Origin: Streptomyces sp. NBC_00461
GTDB taxonomy: Bacteria > Actinomycetota > Actinomycetes > Streptomycetales > Streptomycetaceae
Length of the DNA stretch: 64,000 bases
Direction of reading: 5' to 3'
Assembly (NCBI RefSeq): GCF_036013935.1
Contig: NZ_CP107902.1
Span: forward strand, 496,001-560,000
Both the position numbers and the translations under genes were made by a program. The notes under the pieces were generated by a model, which worked only from the letters and a program-made list of their open reading frames with translations, was not told where the DNA came from and ran no database searches. Shown here in pieces: positions 17,436-26,400 of the stretch (its first letter is position 1; every line of letters starts with the position of its first letter).

Positions 17436-18677
17436 CTATTCAGCGTTGTGCAGGAGCGATTCGATGGGCACCTGTGGGTCGGCGAGTTTGCTGGTGTCAA
17501 CCTGTTGGCCGGAACGTACGAGGGCCTGGATCGGTTCGGTGACGTCCCAGATATTGACATTCATGCCCGCCAGCACCCGGCCGCGTGCGAGCCAGAACGC
17601 GACGAACTCACGTGCGTCGACATCGCCGCGGAAGACGACCTGGTCGTATCCGCCGGGCTCGGCGTATCCGGCGTACTCCATGCCCAGGTCGTACTGGTCG
17701 GAGAAGAAGTACGGCACCCGGCCGTAGGCCGCTTCACGGCCGAGCATCGCCTTGGCGGCAGTCTCTGGCTGGTGCAGCGCGTTGGCCCAGTGCTCCACGC
17801 GGATGCGCCGGTCCAGCAGGGGGTGGAAGGCGTTGGCGACGTCGCCCGCGGCAAAGATGCCGGGCACGGAGGCGCGCAGCCGCTCGTCGGTGAGAATGCC
17901 GTTGTCGACCTTAAGGCCCGCGGCCTGGGCGAGGCCGATGTTGGGCATGATGCCGATGCCGACGATGACCGCGTCCGCGTCGATGCGGGTGCCGTCGGAC
18001 AGCAGCACGCCGTCGACGGTACCCGCGCTGCCGGTGAGCTCGGTGACCTGCACTCCGAAACGCAGGTCCACCCCGTGGTCACGGTGCAGGTCCGTGAAGA
18101 CCTGGGCGACCTCGCGGCCAAGAACATGCAGCAACGGCAGCTCGGCCCTCTCCAGCACGGTGACCTCCACACCGGCGGCGCGGGCCGCGGCAGCACTCTC
18201 AAGGCCGATCCAGCCCGCCCCGACGACCGCCACCCGTGAGGCGGAGGAGAAGGCCTCCTTGATCCGGTCGCTGTCCTGGACCGTGCGTAGGTACAGCACC
18301 CCGTCCAGTTCCGCGCCCGGCACCGACAGGCGGCGCGGCGCGGAGCCCGTGGCCAGCAACAGCTCGGCGTACCCGAGGCGGCTGCCGTCCGCGAGCGTCA
18401 CCTCGTGCGGCGCTGGGTCGAGCGCGGTGACCGCCGTGCCCAGGCGCAGGTCGATGTCGTGCTCGGCGTACCACTGGGGCGGGTGGACGTAGATCTGCTC
18501 CCGGGCGTCCTCGCCCATCAGATAGCCCTTCGACAGCGGCGGCCGCTCGTAGGGCCGCTCGCTCTCCTCGCCGATCAGGATCAACGTGCCGTCGAATCCC
18601 TCCTCGCGCAGCGCCTGCGCGGCCTTGGCCCCGGCCAGACTGGCTCCGACGATCACATACGCGCTGTTGTCAGTCAT
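17436..18677 (-). CDS. FAD/NAD(P)-dependent reductase (ferredoxin/rubredoxin reductase type)
   Basis: A 413-residue flavoprotein of the oxygenase-coupled reductase group. The N-terminal FAD motif is 'YVIVGASLAGAKAAQALREE', the NAD motif 'VAVVGAGWIGLESAAAARAA', and the second FAD motif 'PGIFAAGDVANAFHP'. A C-terminal reductase dimerisation domain starts near residue 325. It moves electrons from NAD(P)H to a ferredoxin or rubredoxin partner, commonly for a cytochrome P450 or dioxygenase; none is nearby. The start is 2 bp after the transaldolase stop, so the two are almost certainly one transcript, although their functions do not obviously connect. Confidence 0.9.
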   Translation of the reverse strand: MTDNSAYVIVGASLAGAKAAQALREEGFDGTLILIGEESERPYERPPLSKGYLMGEDAREQIYVHPPQWYAEHDIDLRLGTAVTALDPAPHEVTLADGSRLGYAELLLATGSAPRRLSVPGAELDGVLYLRTVQDSDRIKEAFSSASRVAVVGAGWIGLESAAAARAAGVEVTVLERAELPLLHVLGREVAQVFTDLHRDHGVDLRFGVQVTELTGSAGTVDGVLLSDGTRIDADAVIVGIGIMPNIGLAQAAGLKVDNGILTDERLRASVPGIFAAGDVANAFHPLLDRRIRVEHWANALHQPETAAKAMLGREAAYGRVPYFFSDQYDLGMEYAGYAEPGGYDQVVFRGDVDAREFVAFWLARGRVLAGMNVNIWDVTEPIQALVRSGQQVDTSKLADPQVPIESLLHNAE

Positions 18678-18679
18678 GA

Positions 18680-19801
18680 TCAGCCCCCGGTCCGCGCCGG
18701 GCGCACGATGCTGAGAGTTTCGGCGAGCTGCCGGGAGAGCTGCTCCCAACTGGCGTCGAACTTCGACACGCCCTCGTCCTCAAGGGTCTGCACGAGGTCG
18801 ACGTAATCCACGCCGACTGCCCGCAACTCACGGAATACCCGCTCAGCGTCGTCGAAGTGGCCGCGTACCGAGTCGGCCGGCACCTCGCCGTGGTCGGCGA
18901 CCGCGCGCAAGGTGCCCTCGGGCATGGTGTTCACCACGCCGGGCGCGACCAGTTCGGTCACGTACCGCGTGTCGGGGTAGCTGGGATCCTTGACGGACGT
19001 CGAAGCCCACAGCGGACGCTGCGGGTGGGCCCCCACCTTCTCCAGAGCCTGCCAGCGGTGCGAGGAGATCACCCGCTCGTAGTGCTGGTACGCCAGCCGC
19101 GCGTTGGCGATCGCCACCCGGCCGCGCAGCCCGGCCGCCTGTGCGGTGCCGGTCTTGTCCAGGCGTGCGTCTGCCTCGGCGTCGACACGGGAGACGAAGA
19201 ACGAAGCCACCGAGCCGATCCCGGACAGCTCCCGGCCCGCATCGCGGGCGCCTTCCATCCCGTCGAGGAAGGCATCCATGACCTCGTCGTAGCGGGCCAG
19301 GGAGAAGATCAACGTGACATTGATGCTGACGCCCTCGGCCAGACACGCGGCGATCGCCGGCAGGCCCTGCCGCGCGGCCGGGATCTTCACGAACAGGTTG
19401 GGCCGGTCGACCAGCCACCACAGCGCCCGCGCCTCCGCGATCGTCGCCGCGGTGTCGTGCGCGAGCCGGGGATCGACCTCGATGGAGACGCGCCCGTCGA
19501 CGCCGTCCGTCGCGTCGTAGACCGGACGCAGCACGTCGCACGCCCACCGGACGTCGGTTGCGGTCAGCGCCCGCAGCGCCTCACCGACCCCAACTCCGCG
19601 GGCCGTCAGATCACGGATCTGTTCGTCGTACGCATCGCCGCTCGTGATCGCCTTGGCGAAGATCGTCGGATTGGTGGTCACCCCCACCACCCGGTCCCGC
19701 GCGACCAGGTCCGCCAGGCTCCCGGACACCAGCCGCTCCCGGCTGAGATCGTCCAGCCAGATCGACACTCCGGCATCACTCAGTGTGTTCAAGGGATCCA
19801 T
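18680..19801 (-). CDS. tal: Transaldolase
   Basis: A 373-residue transaldolase of the actinobacterial Tal type. Visible signatures are '[15 protein letters not shown]' (class-1 motif near residues 39-53), '[13 protein letters not shown]', and '[16 protein letters not shown]' with the Schiff-base lysine. '[17 protein letters not shown]' and '[18 protein letters not shown]' follow, and the C-terminal '[14 protein letters not shown]' is typical. It transfers dihydroxyacetone units in the pentose phosphate pathway. No transketolase, zwf or opcA is near, so this is probably a second copy away from the main cluster. It is first in a two-gene unit with the flavoprotein downstream. Confidence 0.95.
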   Translation of the reverse strand: MDPLNTLSDAGVSIWLDDLSRERLVSGSLADLVARDRVVGVTTNPTIFAKAITSGDAYDEQIRDLTARGVGVGEALRALTATDVRWACDVLRPVYDATDGVDGRVSIEVDPRLAHDTAATIAEARALWWLVDRPNLFVKIPAARQGLPAIAACLAEGVSINVTLIFSLARYDEVMDAFLDGMEGARDAGRELSGIGSVASFFVSRVDAEADARLDKTGTAQAAGLRGRVAIANARLAYQHYERVISSHRWQALEKVGAHPQRPLWASTSVKDPSYPDTRYVTELVAPGVVNTMPEGTLRAVADHGEVPADSVRGHFDDAERVFRELRAVGVDYVDLVQTLEDEGVSKFDASWEQLSRQLAETLSIVRPARTGG

Positions 19802-20555
19802 GACGCTGCCGCTCCTCCCGCGCGCCGGGCGGAGCGACCAGCTCAAGTTTTCTTGCTGCTCGTCCGCGACCCGCACCAGAGCTTGCCTGTCGCTCCATCG
19901 TCCCTGGAAGGCCACTGGCCCGCAATCCGCACACCGAGCGGGGCCAACGGCGTGTCCGGCCTGCACGGTTCGTCCGCCGCCGATTACGCTCCGCATTCCT
20001 GACGTCTCGCTGTTGACCGGCTGCCTCGACGAGCACCTCGCGCAGCATGGCCGGAGTGAGTCGGCTGGTGAAGACGTCGAACTCCACCCAGCCGGCTCCG
20101 ACTGCGCCGCCTGGGTCACGGCCTCGGTCCGGCCGTTCTGGAGGGCGGCAGCGCCCGGATCGTCTCCGACATCCGCGCCGACATCCGCCGGATCGAACAG
20201 GGTCCCCGTCCCACTTGGCCCGGCTCTGCAGGTGCGGCATGCCGTCTGGGGTCCTCGCGCCAGCTCACTCGGCGATGGTCCAGCGGTTCTTGCGCGGCCA
20301 CCGGCAGCAGCCGAGTGCCAACTTCCGCATTCGGCGGCAAAGTGCGATTCGCGCGAACCGGCCGCTGTCCGTCCCGTCCGAATCTCGAACGCCTCCGGCC
20401 AACGGGCAGGGTGGCCGCACCTGTCTCCCACTGGTCAGGCCGGCCGGCGGCGCCGATACACAGCGGCTGCCGTACACAGCCTCAAAGTGCTGACGATGCA
20501 ACTCCCGCCCCCGGACTGACCAGTTGGAGCCGGTCCGTGATACGCGCGCAGCTGG
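19802..20555. other. 754-bp gap, no recognised gene
   Basis: Both strands have open frames, which is usual at this GC content. One plus-strand stretch around 20130-20200 reads '[20 protein letters not shown]' and looks protein-like, but I cannot place it in a family and find no start or stop context. It may be the remnant of a lost gene. The transaldolase promoter must lie at the left side. Confidence 0.4.
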
Positions 20556-21545
20556 CTACGACGGGCGGGGGATGGTGAGCAGGATGCGGCCGTGGCCACC
20601 GCCGGCGTCGACGTGGTCGTGGGCCTTGGCGATGTCGTCCAGCGGGTGACGGTCGCCGACGGCGACGGTGAGGGCGCCGACGGCGGCGGCGGAGGTGAGG
20701 TCGCGGGCGGCCTGGCGCTTGGCCTCGGCGGGGAAGTCGTCGCTGCCGAGCAGCCGCAGGGTGACGTTGTTGAACAGCAGCGGCCAGAAAGGGATTTCGG
20801 TGCGGTCCGAGCGGGTGGCATAGGCGGCGATGACGGCGTTGTTGGCGGCGACGGCGTTGTCGAGATCGGCGTTGTCGGACAGCGCGACCTCGATGATCCG
20901 GTCGACGCCCCGCGGCGCGTACGAGCGAATGGCCGCGGCGGGGTCGCCGGTGTCCAGGGCGACGGCGTGGGAGACGACGGCCGGGTCGACGCGGTCGAGG
21001 TCCGCGGTGCGGCGGACGGTGGCGATCACAGTCGCGCCGGCCCAGTGGGCGAGCTGGGCGGCCAGGGAGCCGACGCCGCCGAGAACTCCGTGGACCAGGA
21101 CCAGTCGGCCGTCGACCGGGCCATCGGCGAAGACGGCGCGGTGGGCGGTGATGCCGGGGATGCCGAGGCTCGCGCCCAGCTCGTCACTGAGGTGGCCGGG
21201 CAGGGGTGCGGCCTGGTGGTCGGGTACGACGGTGTACTGGGCGGCGGTGCCGAAGGGGCGGTAGGACTGGGCGCCGTATACCCAGACCCGCTGTCCGACG
21301 CGGTGGACGTCGGCTTGGGCGCCCACGGCGTCGATGACTCCGGCGCCGTCGCTGTGCGGGACCACCCGCGGGAAGGGCATGGACGAGCCGAGCCAGCCGC
21401 GCCGTTTCTTGGTGTCGCCGGGGTTGACGCCCGAGACGGTGACGCGGACGCGGACCTCGCCGGGGCCGGGGACGGGATCAGGGAGTTCGCCGACGTGCAG
21501 GACATCGGCGGCGGGTCCCTGGGCGTCGTACCAGGAAGCAAGCAT
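20556..21545 (-). CDS. Quinone-oxidoreductase-type MDR reductase
   Basis: A 329-residue zinc-independent medium-chain reductase. The N-terminal GroES-like domain holds 'VTVSGVNPGDTKKRRGW' and 'VVPHSDGAGVIDAVG'; the nucleotide motif is 'VLVHGVLGGVGSLAAQLAHW'. The zinc ligands of alcohol dehydrogenases are absent, as in QOR/zeta-crystallin proteins, which reduce quinones with NADPH. It is directly downstream (19 bp) of a PadR regulator, an arrangement often seen where PadR responds to a toxic phenolic or quinone-like compound. Confidence 0.9.
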   Translation of the reverse strand: MLASWYDAQGPAADVLHVGELPDPVPGPGEVRVRVTVSGVNPGDTKKRRGWLGSSMPFPRVVPHSDGAGVIDAVGAQADVHRVGQRVWVYGAQSYRPFGTAAQYTVVPDHQAAPLPGHLSDELGASLGIPGITAHRAVFADGPVDGRLVLVHGVLGGVGSLAAQLAHWAGATVIATVRRTADLDRVDPAVVSHAVALDTGDPAAAIRSYAPRGVDRIIEVALSDNADLDNAVAANNAVIAAYATRSDRTEIPFWPLLFNNVTLRLLGSDDFPAEAKRQAARDLTSAAAVGALTVAVGDRHPLDDIAKAHDHVDAGGGHGRILLTIPRPS

Positions 21546-21564
21546 GGGGTACCTCCGTGGACAG

Positions 21565-22143
21565 TCAGCCCGCGGGAGCGGCGGGCGCATGTGGATCGCT
21601 GTCGGTGCATGCGGTGTCGAATGCGGGCGGTTCCTCGCCGAGGGTCTCGCGCAGCCAGGTCCGTTCGGCGCGGCTGGTGGCGCGGGCGGTGAGCAGCATG
21701 CCCCGCCGGTAGGGGTCGGCGATCTCCTCGGCACGCAGGGGCCGCTCGTTGTCGTAGAAGAAGCTCGCCGGTTCTTCGAGGAACTCCAGCCGTCTGCGCA
21801 GCACCGCGTGCTGTTCGGCCACGTCGGGCAGGTGGGAGAGGAAGGCCAGGACGACGTAGAACCGGGTGAAGTCGGTGATCTCGTGGTCGGCGGGCTTGCG
21901 CAGGCGCTGAAGCATGTCGGCCCGTCCGGCCGCGGTCAGGCTGAGCACGTACCGGGCCGCCCCCGCGGCCGGGTCGGCGCGCCGCTCCATCAAGCCCGCC
22001 CTGGTCAGGCGATTGATCGCCGGATAGAGGCTGCCGTCGCTGACCGGCCGCGTATAGCCGGTCAGCTGGGAGACGCGGCGGCGCAGCTCGTGTCCAGCCA
22101 GGGGTCCCTCGGCGAGGAAGCCGAGTATCGCGAGTTCCAGCAT
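21565..22143 (-). CDS. PadR-family transcriptional regulator
   Basis: A 192-residue PadR protein. Residues 1-75 form the winged helix ('LELAILGFLAEGPLAGHELR', 'GSLYPAINRLTRAGLMERR'), followed by a long helical C-terminal domain used for dimerisation. The start at 22143 begins with the family-typical 'LELAILGFL'; an in-frame ATG eight codons upstream lies inside the palindromic operator and is less likely. The quinone reductase follows in the same unit and a SnoaL-like gene is divergent. The tandem palindromes in the shared promoter are the likely binding site for this protein. Confidence 0.9.
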   Translation of the reverse strand: MLELAILGFLAEGPLAGHELRRRVSQLTGYTRPVSDGSLYPAINRLTRAGLMERRADPAAGAARYVLSLTAAGRADMLQRLRKPADHEITDFTRFYVVLAFLSHLPDVAEQHAVLRRRLEFLEEPASFFYDNERPLRAEEIADPYRRGMLLTARATSRAERTWLRETLGEEPPAFDTACTDSDPHAPAAPAG

Positions 22144-22163
22144 GAGTCCATCTTCCCACGCGA

Positions 22164-22195
22164 ACATCGAATCGATGTGAACATCGATTCGATGT
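22164..22195. promoter_or_regulatory. Tandem 15-bp palindromes, probable PadR operator
   Basis: ACATCGAATCGATGT (22164-22178) and ACATCGATTCGATGT (22181-22195) are both perfect palindromes around a single central base, 2 bp apart, giving a 17-bp period. They contain the ACAT and ATGT halves typical of PadR sites. They lie between padR (minus) and the SnoaL-like gene (plus), so one bound regulator could control both directions. Confidence 0.8.
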
Positions 22196-22242
22196 TACGC
22201 TCGCGGGTACCCGCCCAAACGTCTCTGGAGAGGCACAGCACG

Positions 22243-22662
22243 ATGCCATCGCAGTCCACCGAGTCAGTGATGAACCGTTTCGTCGAGTTCATCAACACGG
22301 GCAACGAGGATCTCGCCCGCGAGGTTATTTCTCCGGACGCGGTGTTCCACGCGCCAAGCCACCCGCAACCACTGCGGGGGCCCGATGGGTACTTGGAAGT
22401 CATCGGGATGATGCGCAGCGCCTTCCCCGACGTCCAGTGGACGCTGGAGGAGACGGTCACCGAAGGCGACACCGTGGCCGCGCGGTTCACCATGCGGGGA
22501 ACCCACGACGGTGAATTCTTCGGGGTCCCGGCGAGCGGCAACAAGATCTCGGTGCAGGCCATGAACTTCTACTACCTGGCCGACGGCCGGATCGTCGGCG
22601 AACGGGGCCAGCCCGATCTCCTCGGGGTGATGCAGCAGATCGGTGCCGTACCGGCGCCGTGA
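22243..22662 (+). CDS. SnoaL-like / NTF2-fold ester cyclase family protein
   Basis: A 139-residue protein with the cone-like NTF2 fold. It has 'VMNRFVEFINTGNEDLAREV' at the N-terminus, 'GPDGYLEVIGMMRSAFPDVQ' in the middle, and 'RFTMRGTHDGEFFGVPASG' followed by 'AMNFYYLADGRIVGE', all typical of the SnoaL-like polyketide cyclase group. Most stand-alone members have unknown roles; some are isomerases or hydrolases. The start at 22243 has a GGAGAGG site. It is divergent from padR and shares its operator, so it is probably induced along with the quinone reductase. Confidence 0.85.
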   Translation: MPSQSTESVMNRFVEFINTGNEDLAREVISPDAVFHAPSHPQPLRGPDGYLEVIGMMRSAFPDVQWTLEETVTEGDTVAARFTMRGTHDGEFFGVPASGNKISVQAMNFYYLADGRIVGERGQPDLLGVMQQIGAVPAP

Positions 22663-23114
22663 ACCTCGTAGCGCCGGGTGAGCCTTCTGCCGCGAGGGAT
22701 TGCCGCTGCGGGGAGGGGGGCCGTATGGCGCGGTGGCAGGGGGCTGGCTTCGAACGAGTCTGTTGGCCCCACGGGAACGAGTTCTCCGGCCCCAGACAGC
22801 GATCTTCGGGCCATGATCTGAACGAGTATTTTGGCCCCACCCTCGCAGCGGATCGTGGATGCGATCCACGAGGGCGATGCCACGGGTGCGCCCGAACACT
22901 ATCCGCACTGAGCGACCCGCGGCCTGGCATGCATGTGCCGGGCCGTCGGGTCCGGGAAGTCTTGGGGTGTGACCGAGGTACGCGCCAAAGGGGCAACGAG
23001 ATGATCTTGAAGCCCTGAGGGCTCGGCCCCCCATTTCAGAGGGACACGCGCGCTGTTCTGCCAGCGGCAGAACAGCGGCCGGGCCGGGCTCGACGATCAC
23101 TACAGTCCAGTCTC
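22663..23114. other. 452-bp gap with three GAACGAGT...GGCCCCA repeats
   Basis: No gene was recognised. The 21-bp unit occurs at 22752-22772, 22775-22795 and 22820-22840 (GAACGAGTCTGTTGGCCCCAC and two variants). Such multiple short end-repeats are known from IS21-type insertion sequences, so this may be an orphan element end; a regulator-binding array is the alternative. Confidence 0.5.
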
Positions 23115-23852
23115 ATGACGGCGATTACGACGCGTACGGTCGAGTATCCGGCGGACGGTTTGACGATGATCGGGCACCTCGCGCTCCCGGCCGGTGTCGA
23201 CCGCCGGCCTGCGGTGCTGCTCGGACCAGAGGGCATGGGGCTCAGCGACATCGAGCGCCGCCGGGCCGATGCTCTCGCCGAGCTGGGATACGTAGCGCTG
23301 GCCTTCGACCTTCACGGCGGGCGCTATTTGCGCGACCCCGAGGAGATGCTGGCCCGTTGCCTGCCGCTGCTCGCTGATCCCGACCGGATGCGGGGCATTG
23401 GCCATGCAGCGCTCGACGTGTTGCGCGCCGAACCGCGAACTGACCCCGACCGGATCGCCGCCGTCGGCTACGGCACCGGGGGCGCCGTCGGGCTGGAACT
23501 CGGGCGCGACGGCGTCAACCTGCGCGCGATCGGCACAGTCAACGCACTGACCACGGGCCGACCGGGCGAGGCGGCTCGCATTCGCTGCCCGGTGTGGGCC
23601 GGGGTCGGGTCGGAAGACCCGATCATGCCGCCCGCGCAACGCAAGGCGTTCACCGCTGAGATGCAGGCCGCGGGCATCGACTGGCGCCTCGCGGTCTACG
23701 GCGGCGCCTTGCACGCCTTCCACCACCCGCCGGTCGACCACCCCGTGGTCCCCGGCGTCGGCTACCACCCACAGCACGCGCAGCGAGCCTGGCGCGACGT
23801 CGTCGACCTGCTCGCCGAGTGCCTGCCCGTGACGGAGGATCTGGGAGCATGA
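23115..23852 (+). CDS. Dienelactone-hydrolase-family protein lacking the nucleophile
   Basis: A 245-residue alpha/beta-hydrolase of the dienelactone hydrolase family. The fold is well preserved: 'GHLALPAGVDRRPAVLLGPE' at the start, 'YVALAFDLHGG', an acidic residue in 'GSEDPIMPPAQRKAF', and the histidine in 'YGGALHAFHHP'. At the nucleophile elbow, where DLH has G-Y-C-x-G-G, this protein has 'VGYGTGGAVG', so glycine replaces the cysteine or serine. It is probably not a normal hydrolase. It stands alone on the plus strand. Confidence 0.85.
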   Translation: MTAITTRTVEYPADGLTMIGHLALPAGVDRRPAVLLGPEGMGLSDIERRRADALAELGYVALAFDLHGGRYLRDPEEMLARCLPLLADPDRMRGIGHAALDVLRAEPRTDPDRIAAVGYGTGGAVGLELGRDGVNLRAIGTVNALTTGRPGEAARIRCPVWAGVGSEDPIMPPAQRKAFTAEMQAAGIDWRLAVYGGALHAFHHPPVDHPVVPGVGYHPQHAQRAWRDVVDLLAECLPVTEDLGA

Positions 23853-24391
23853 CCCCGGCAAACAGCCTGGCGCCAGGCCTGGTCCGCGTCGTGCACTGAC
23901 AGTCCCCTCCCCTCAAGTCCGCACAGCAGAACCACATTCGAGGGGATGCTCGATCACGGAGAAGCGTTCGCAACTGCCGCAGTAAATAGCGGATTTACTG
24001 CGACGGAGCCCCTGCCGTGATCGTTGCGATCTGCGGCGGTCCGTTCCGGCCGCCAGGGCGAGGTGTACGCATTTACTGCGGCTTCACTGTGCTGACCACG
24101 TGCGAAGTCGCATCAAGATCAACTCATCGCCCCTTTGGTGCGCCGGTAACTCCCGAATGGAACGGGAGTCCTTGGGCTTTCCCCTGAGCTCCGCCCCACG
24201 CCGTTACCGGCATCGCACGTCAAGGGCGGGGACGGGTCATACGGACACGGACCGGCGGCACTCCGCTGTCGGCTGCATCCGCCATCCGCCCTGTGAGCCA
24301 CTCGGTGTCGCACGTCTCAGGGCTCTCAAGGCCGGATGGCGGCAGTGACATTCCCGAAGGTCGAACACCACGGCGTGAGTGAATAGGGGAC
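23853..24391. other. 539-bp gap with an ATTTACTGCG palindrome
   Basis: No gene was recognised. An inverted repeat CGCAGTAAAT-agcgg-ATTTACTGCG lies at 23978-24002, and a third copy of the 10-mer ATTTACTGCG is at 24071-24080. The AT content here is unusually high for this genome, which fits a protein-binding or promoter site. Confidence 0.55.
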
Positions 24392-26014
24392 ATGCTCTTC
24401 GACTTCACGCACGCCCACGACGGTGAACGGCTCAGTGGTGTGTACGGCGGTGAACTGTTCGGGGCCACCACTGTGGTGTTGCACGGAGCCGGCACCAGCA
24501 GCAAGGAGCGACTGCTTCCGCTGGTGCGGGAGTTCGTGGCCCACGGCTGTCGAGGGATCGCCTTCGACTTCTCTGGGCACGGCGAAAGCAACGGGAAACT
24601 CAGCGAGTTGAGCCTGCGGCGACGGTTCGAGCAGGCCGTAGCCGTGATCGATGCGTACGCGGGGGTGGACGGGCCGCTGGTCCTGGTGGGATTCAGCATG
24701 AGCGGGCAGACGGTGGCCGATCTTGTCCGGCACTACGGGGATCGCGTGTCGGCGCTGGGGCTGTGCGCACCCGCCGTGTACACCGCCAAGGCGTGGGACG
24801 TGCCCTTCGGGGACGGGAACGGCCCGTTCAGCAGCATGATCCGGCGGCCGGACAGCTGGCGGGAGGCGTCGGCGCTCAAGGTACTGCGGACGTACGAAGG
24901 CCGGGCCGTGCTCGCCGTTCCGGGCACGGACACGGTGGTCCCGCCCGCGGTGACGGAGGCGGTACAGGACGCGCTGGCAGCGCGCGCCCAGTACACGCGG
25001 TTCGACGTTCCGGACGCGCAGCACCAGCTGGGGCTGTGGTTCCGCGATCACGGCGACGACCGGCGGGAGTTCGTGGAGGCGGTGCTGACCGGCCTCGACA
25101 ACCGTGGCTGGTCAGCCACGCACGCATGGGTGGCCAAACAGCTTCCCCACGGCCGCTCGGTCGCCGACTCACGCCTCCTGTCCGGTGGTTGGAGCTCCCA
25201 GATGCGCCGACTCACGCTTGACGACGGCGCGGCCCTGGTTCAGCGGGCCTTCGTGAAGCCGTTCTTCCGCCGCCACGGGCCCGGGCTGCTGGCCCGCGAG
25301 GCGTCCGTCCTGGCGCTGCTCGCCGGGCAGGAGAGCATCCCGGCGCCCGGACTCGTCGCCGTGGACGCCACGGCCGAACACTGCGACCATCCGACCCTGT
25401 TGATGTCGGCGCTGCCGGGCCGTGTCCGCGTGGACGAGGACGACCTCGACCGGCGCCTGGACCTGCTCGCGGCCCAGCTCGTCCGCGTCCACGGCGTCGT
25501 ACCGGCCGAAAAACCGCGCCCCTACCAGGCGTGGACGTCCCCAGAGCACGTCCGCACCCCGGACGGTCCCCTGTGGGAGCGGGCCGTGGACATGATCCGG
25601 CGCGACCCGCCGCCGTACGAAAGCTGCTTTCTGCACCGCGATTTCCACCCCGGGAACGTGCTTTTCACGGGAGTCGGGCCAAAGCTGCGGATCACCGGTG
25701 TCGTGGACTGGGTCGAGACCTCGTGGGGACCTCCAGATCTCGACGTTGCGCACTGCTCGACCGCGCTCGCGCTGCTGCACGGGCCCGCGTACGGGCTGGA
25801 CTTCCGCGAGCGGTACGAGGCACACGGCGGCCGCGACCTCGCCGACGGCCACGACCACCTGTACTGGCGGCTGCTCGACGCCCTGCACTACTGCCCCGAC
25901 GCGGCCAAGCTGGCCGGGCCGTGGCGTGAACTGGGGCGGGTCGATCTGACGTCCGAGGTGCTGGGAGAACGGTTGAAGGCGTATGTGGACGGACTGCTGC
26001 AGCGATACAGGTGA
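24392..26014 (+). CDS. Fusion of an alpha/beta-hydrolase and an APH-type kinase
   Basis: A 540-residue two-domain protein. Residues 1-240 form an alpha/beta-hydrolase with an oxyanion 'LHGAGTSSKERL', 'DFSGHGESNGK', the nucleophile elbow 'VLVGFSMSGQTVADL' and a late histidine in 'DAQHQLGLWF'. Residues 255-540 form an aminoglycoside phosphotransferase-like kinase: a lysine in 'VQRAFVKPFFRRHG', the catalytic loop 'CFLHRDFHPGNVLF' and the metal motif 'VVDWVETSWGPPDLDVAH'. I found no frame break between the two, so this is a true fusion in the sequence. It could esterify or hydrolyse and phosphorylate one small molecule (antibiotic or sugar), but the substrate is unknown. Confidence 0.85.
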   Translation: MLFDFTHAHDGERLSGVYGGELFGATTVVLHGAGTSSKERLLPLVREFVAHGCRGIAFDFSGHGESNGKLSELSLRRRFEQAVAVIDAYAGVDGPLVLVGFSMSGQTVADLVRHYGDRVSALGLCAPAVYTAKAWDVPFGDGNGPFSSMIRRPDSWREASALKVLRTYEGRAVLAVPGTDTVVPPAVTEAVQDALAARAQYTRFDVPDAQHQLGLWFRDHGDDRREFVEAVLTGLDNRGWSATHAWVAKQLPHGRSVADSRLLSGGWSSQMRRLTLDDGAALVQRAFVKPFFRRHGPGLLAREASVLALLAGQESIPAPGLVAVDATAEHCDHPTLLMSALPGRVRVDEDDLDRRLDLLAAQLVRVHGVVPAEKPRPYQAWTSPEHVRTPDGPLWERAVDMIRRDPPPYESCFLHRDFHPGNVLFTGVGPKLRITGVVDWVETSWGPPDLDVAHCSTALALLHGPAYGLDFRERYEAHGGRDLADGHDHLYWRLLDALHYCPDAAKLAGPWRELGRVDLTSEVLGERLKAYVDGLLQRYR

Positions 26015-26400
26015 CGGGGCCCTGGATCACTCGTCCGACACCGACAGCGACGCCGCGGGAGCCGAGGTCGTGGTTCTCGACCTCCGCCGGGGCTCATTGC
26101 CCGCCGGCAGAGCCGCGGTCCGGGCTGTCGTCGACTCGCTGTCGGAGCCTGTGCACCGTCCAGCCGGTGACCGCGGTGCCGTCTCCGCTACGTCGTCGCG
26201 CTACGAGCTCGTAGGAAATGGTTTGAGCGAGGCGGCGTGCCGCTGCTACTTTCGCGATGGACCGTGAAGTCGTCGTATGGAGGTGAGCCCCGTGAACACA
26301 GTTACCCGTGGGTGCTCCCTCAACCCGTCACGGTCCGGCGGCTGACGTTCGGTGTCGCCAGGAGCGCCTGAGATCGAGGCACTCCTGGAAGGACACTCCG
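26015..26400. other. 386-bp gap, no recognised gene
   Basis: It lies between two plus-strand genes. Short frames are present but without family features. The promoter of the GNAT-IF-1 pair should be in its right part, near the AGGAAGGA-like site before 26401. Confidence 0.4.

Noticed and set aside
20116..20340. A protein-like stretch in the gap after the transaldolase
   Set aside because: One segment looks coding, but no family, start or stop context could be found on either strand, so no gene was called.
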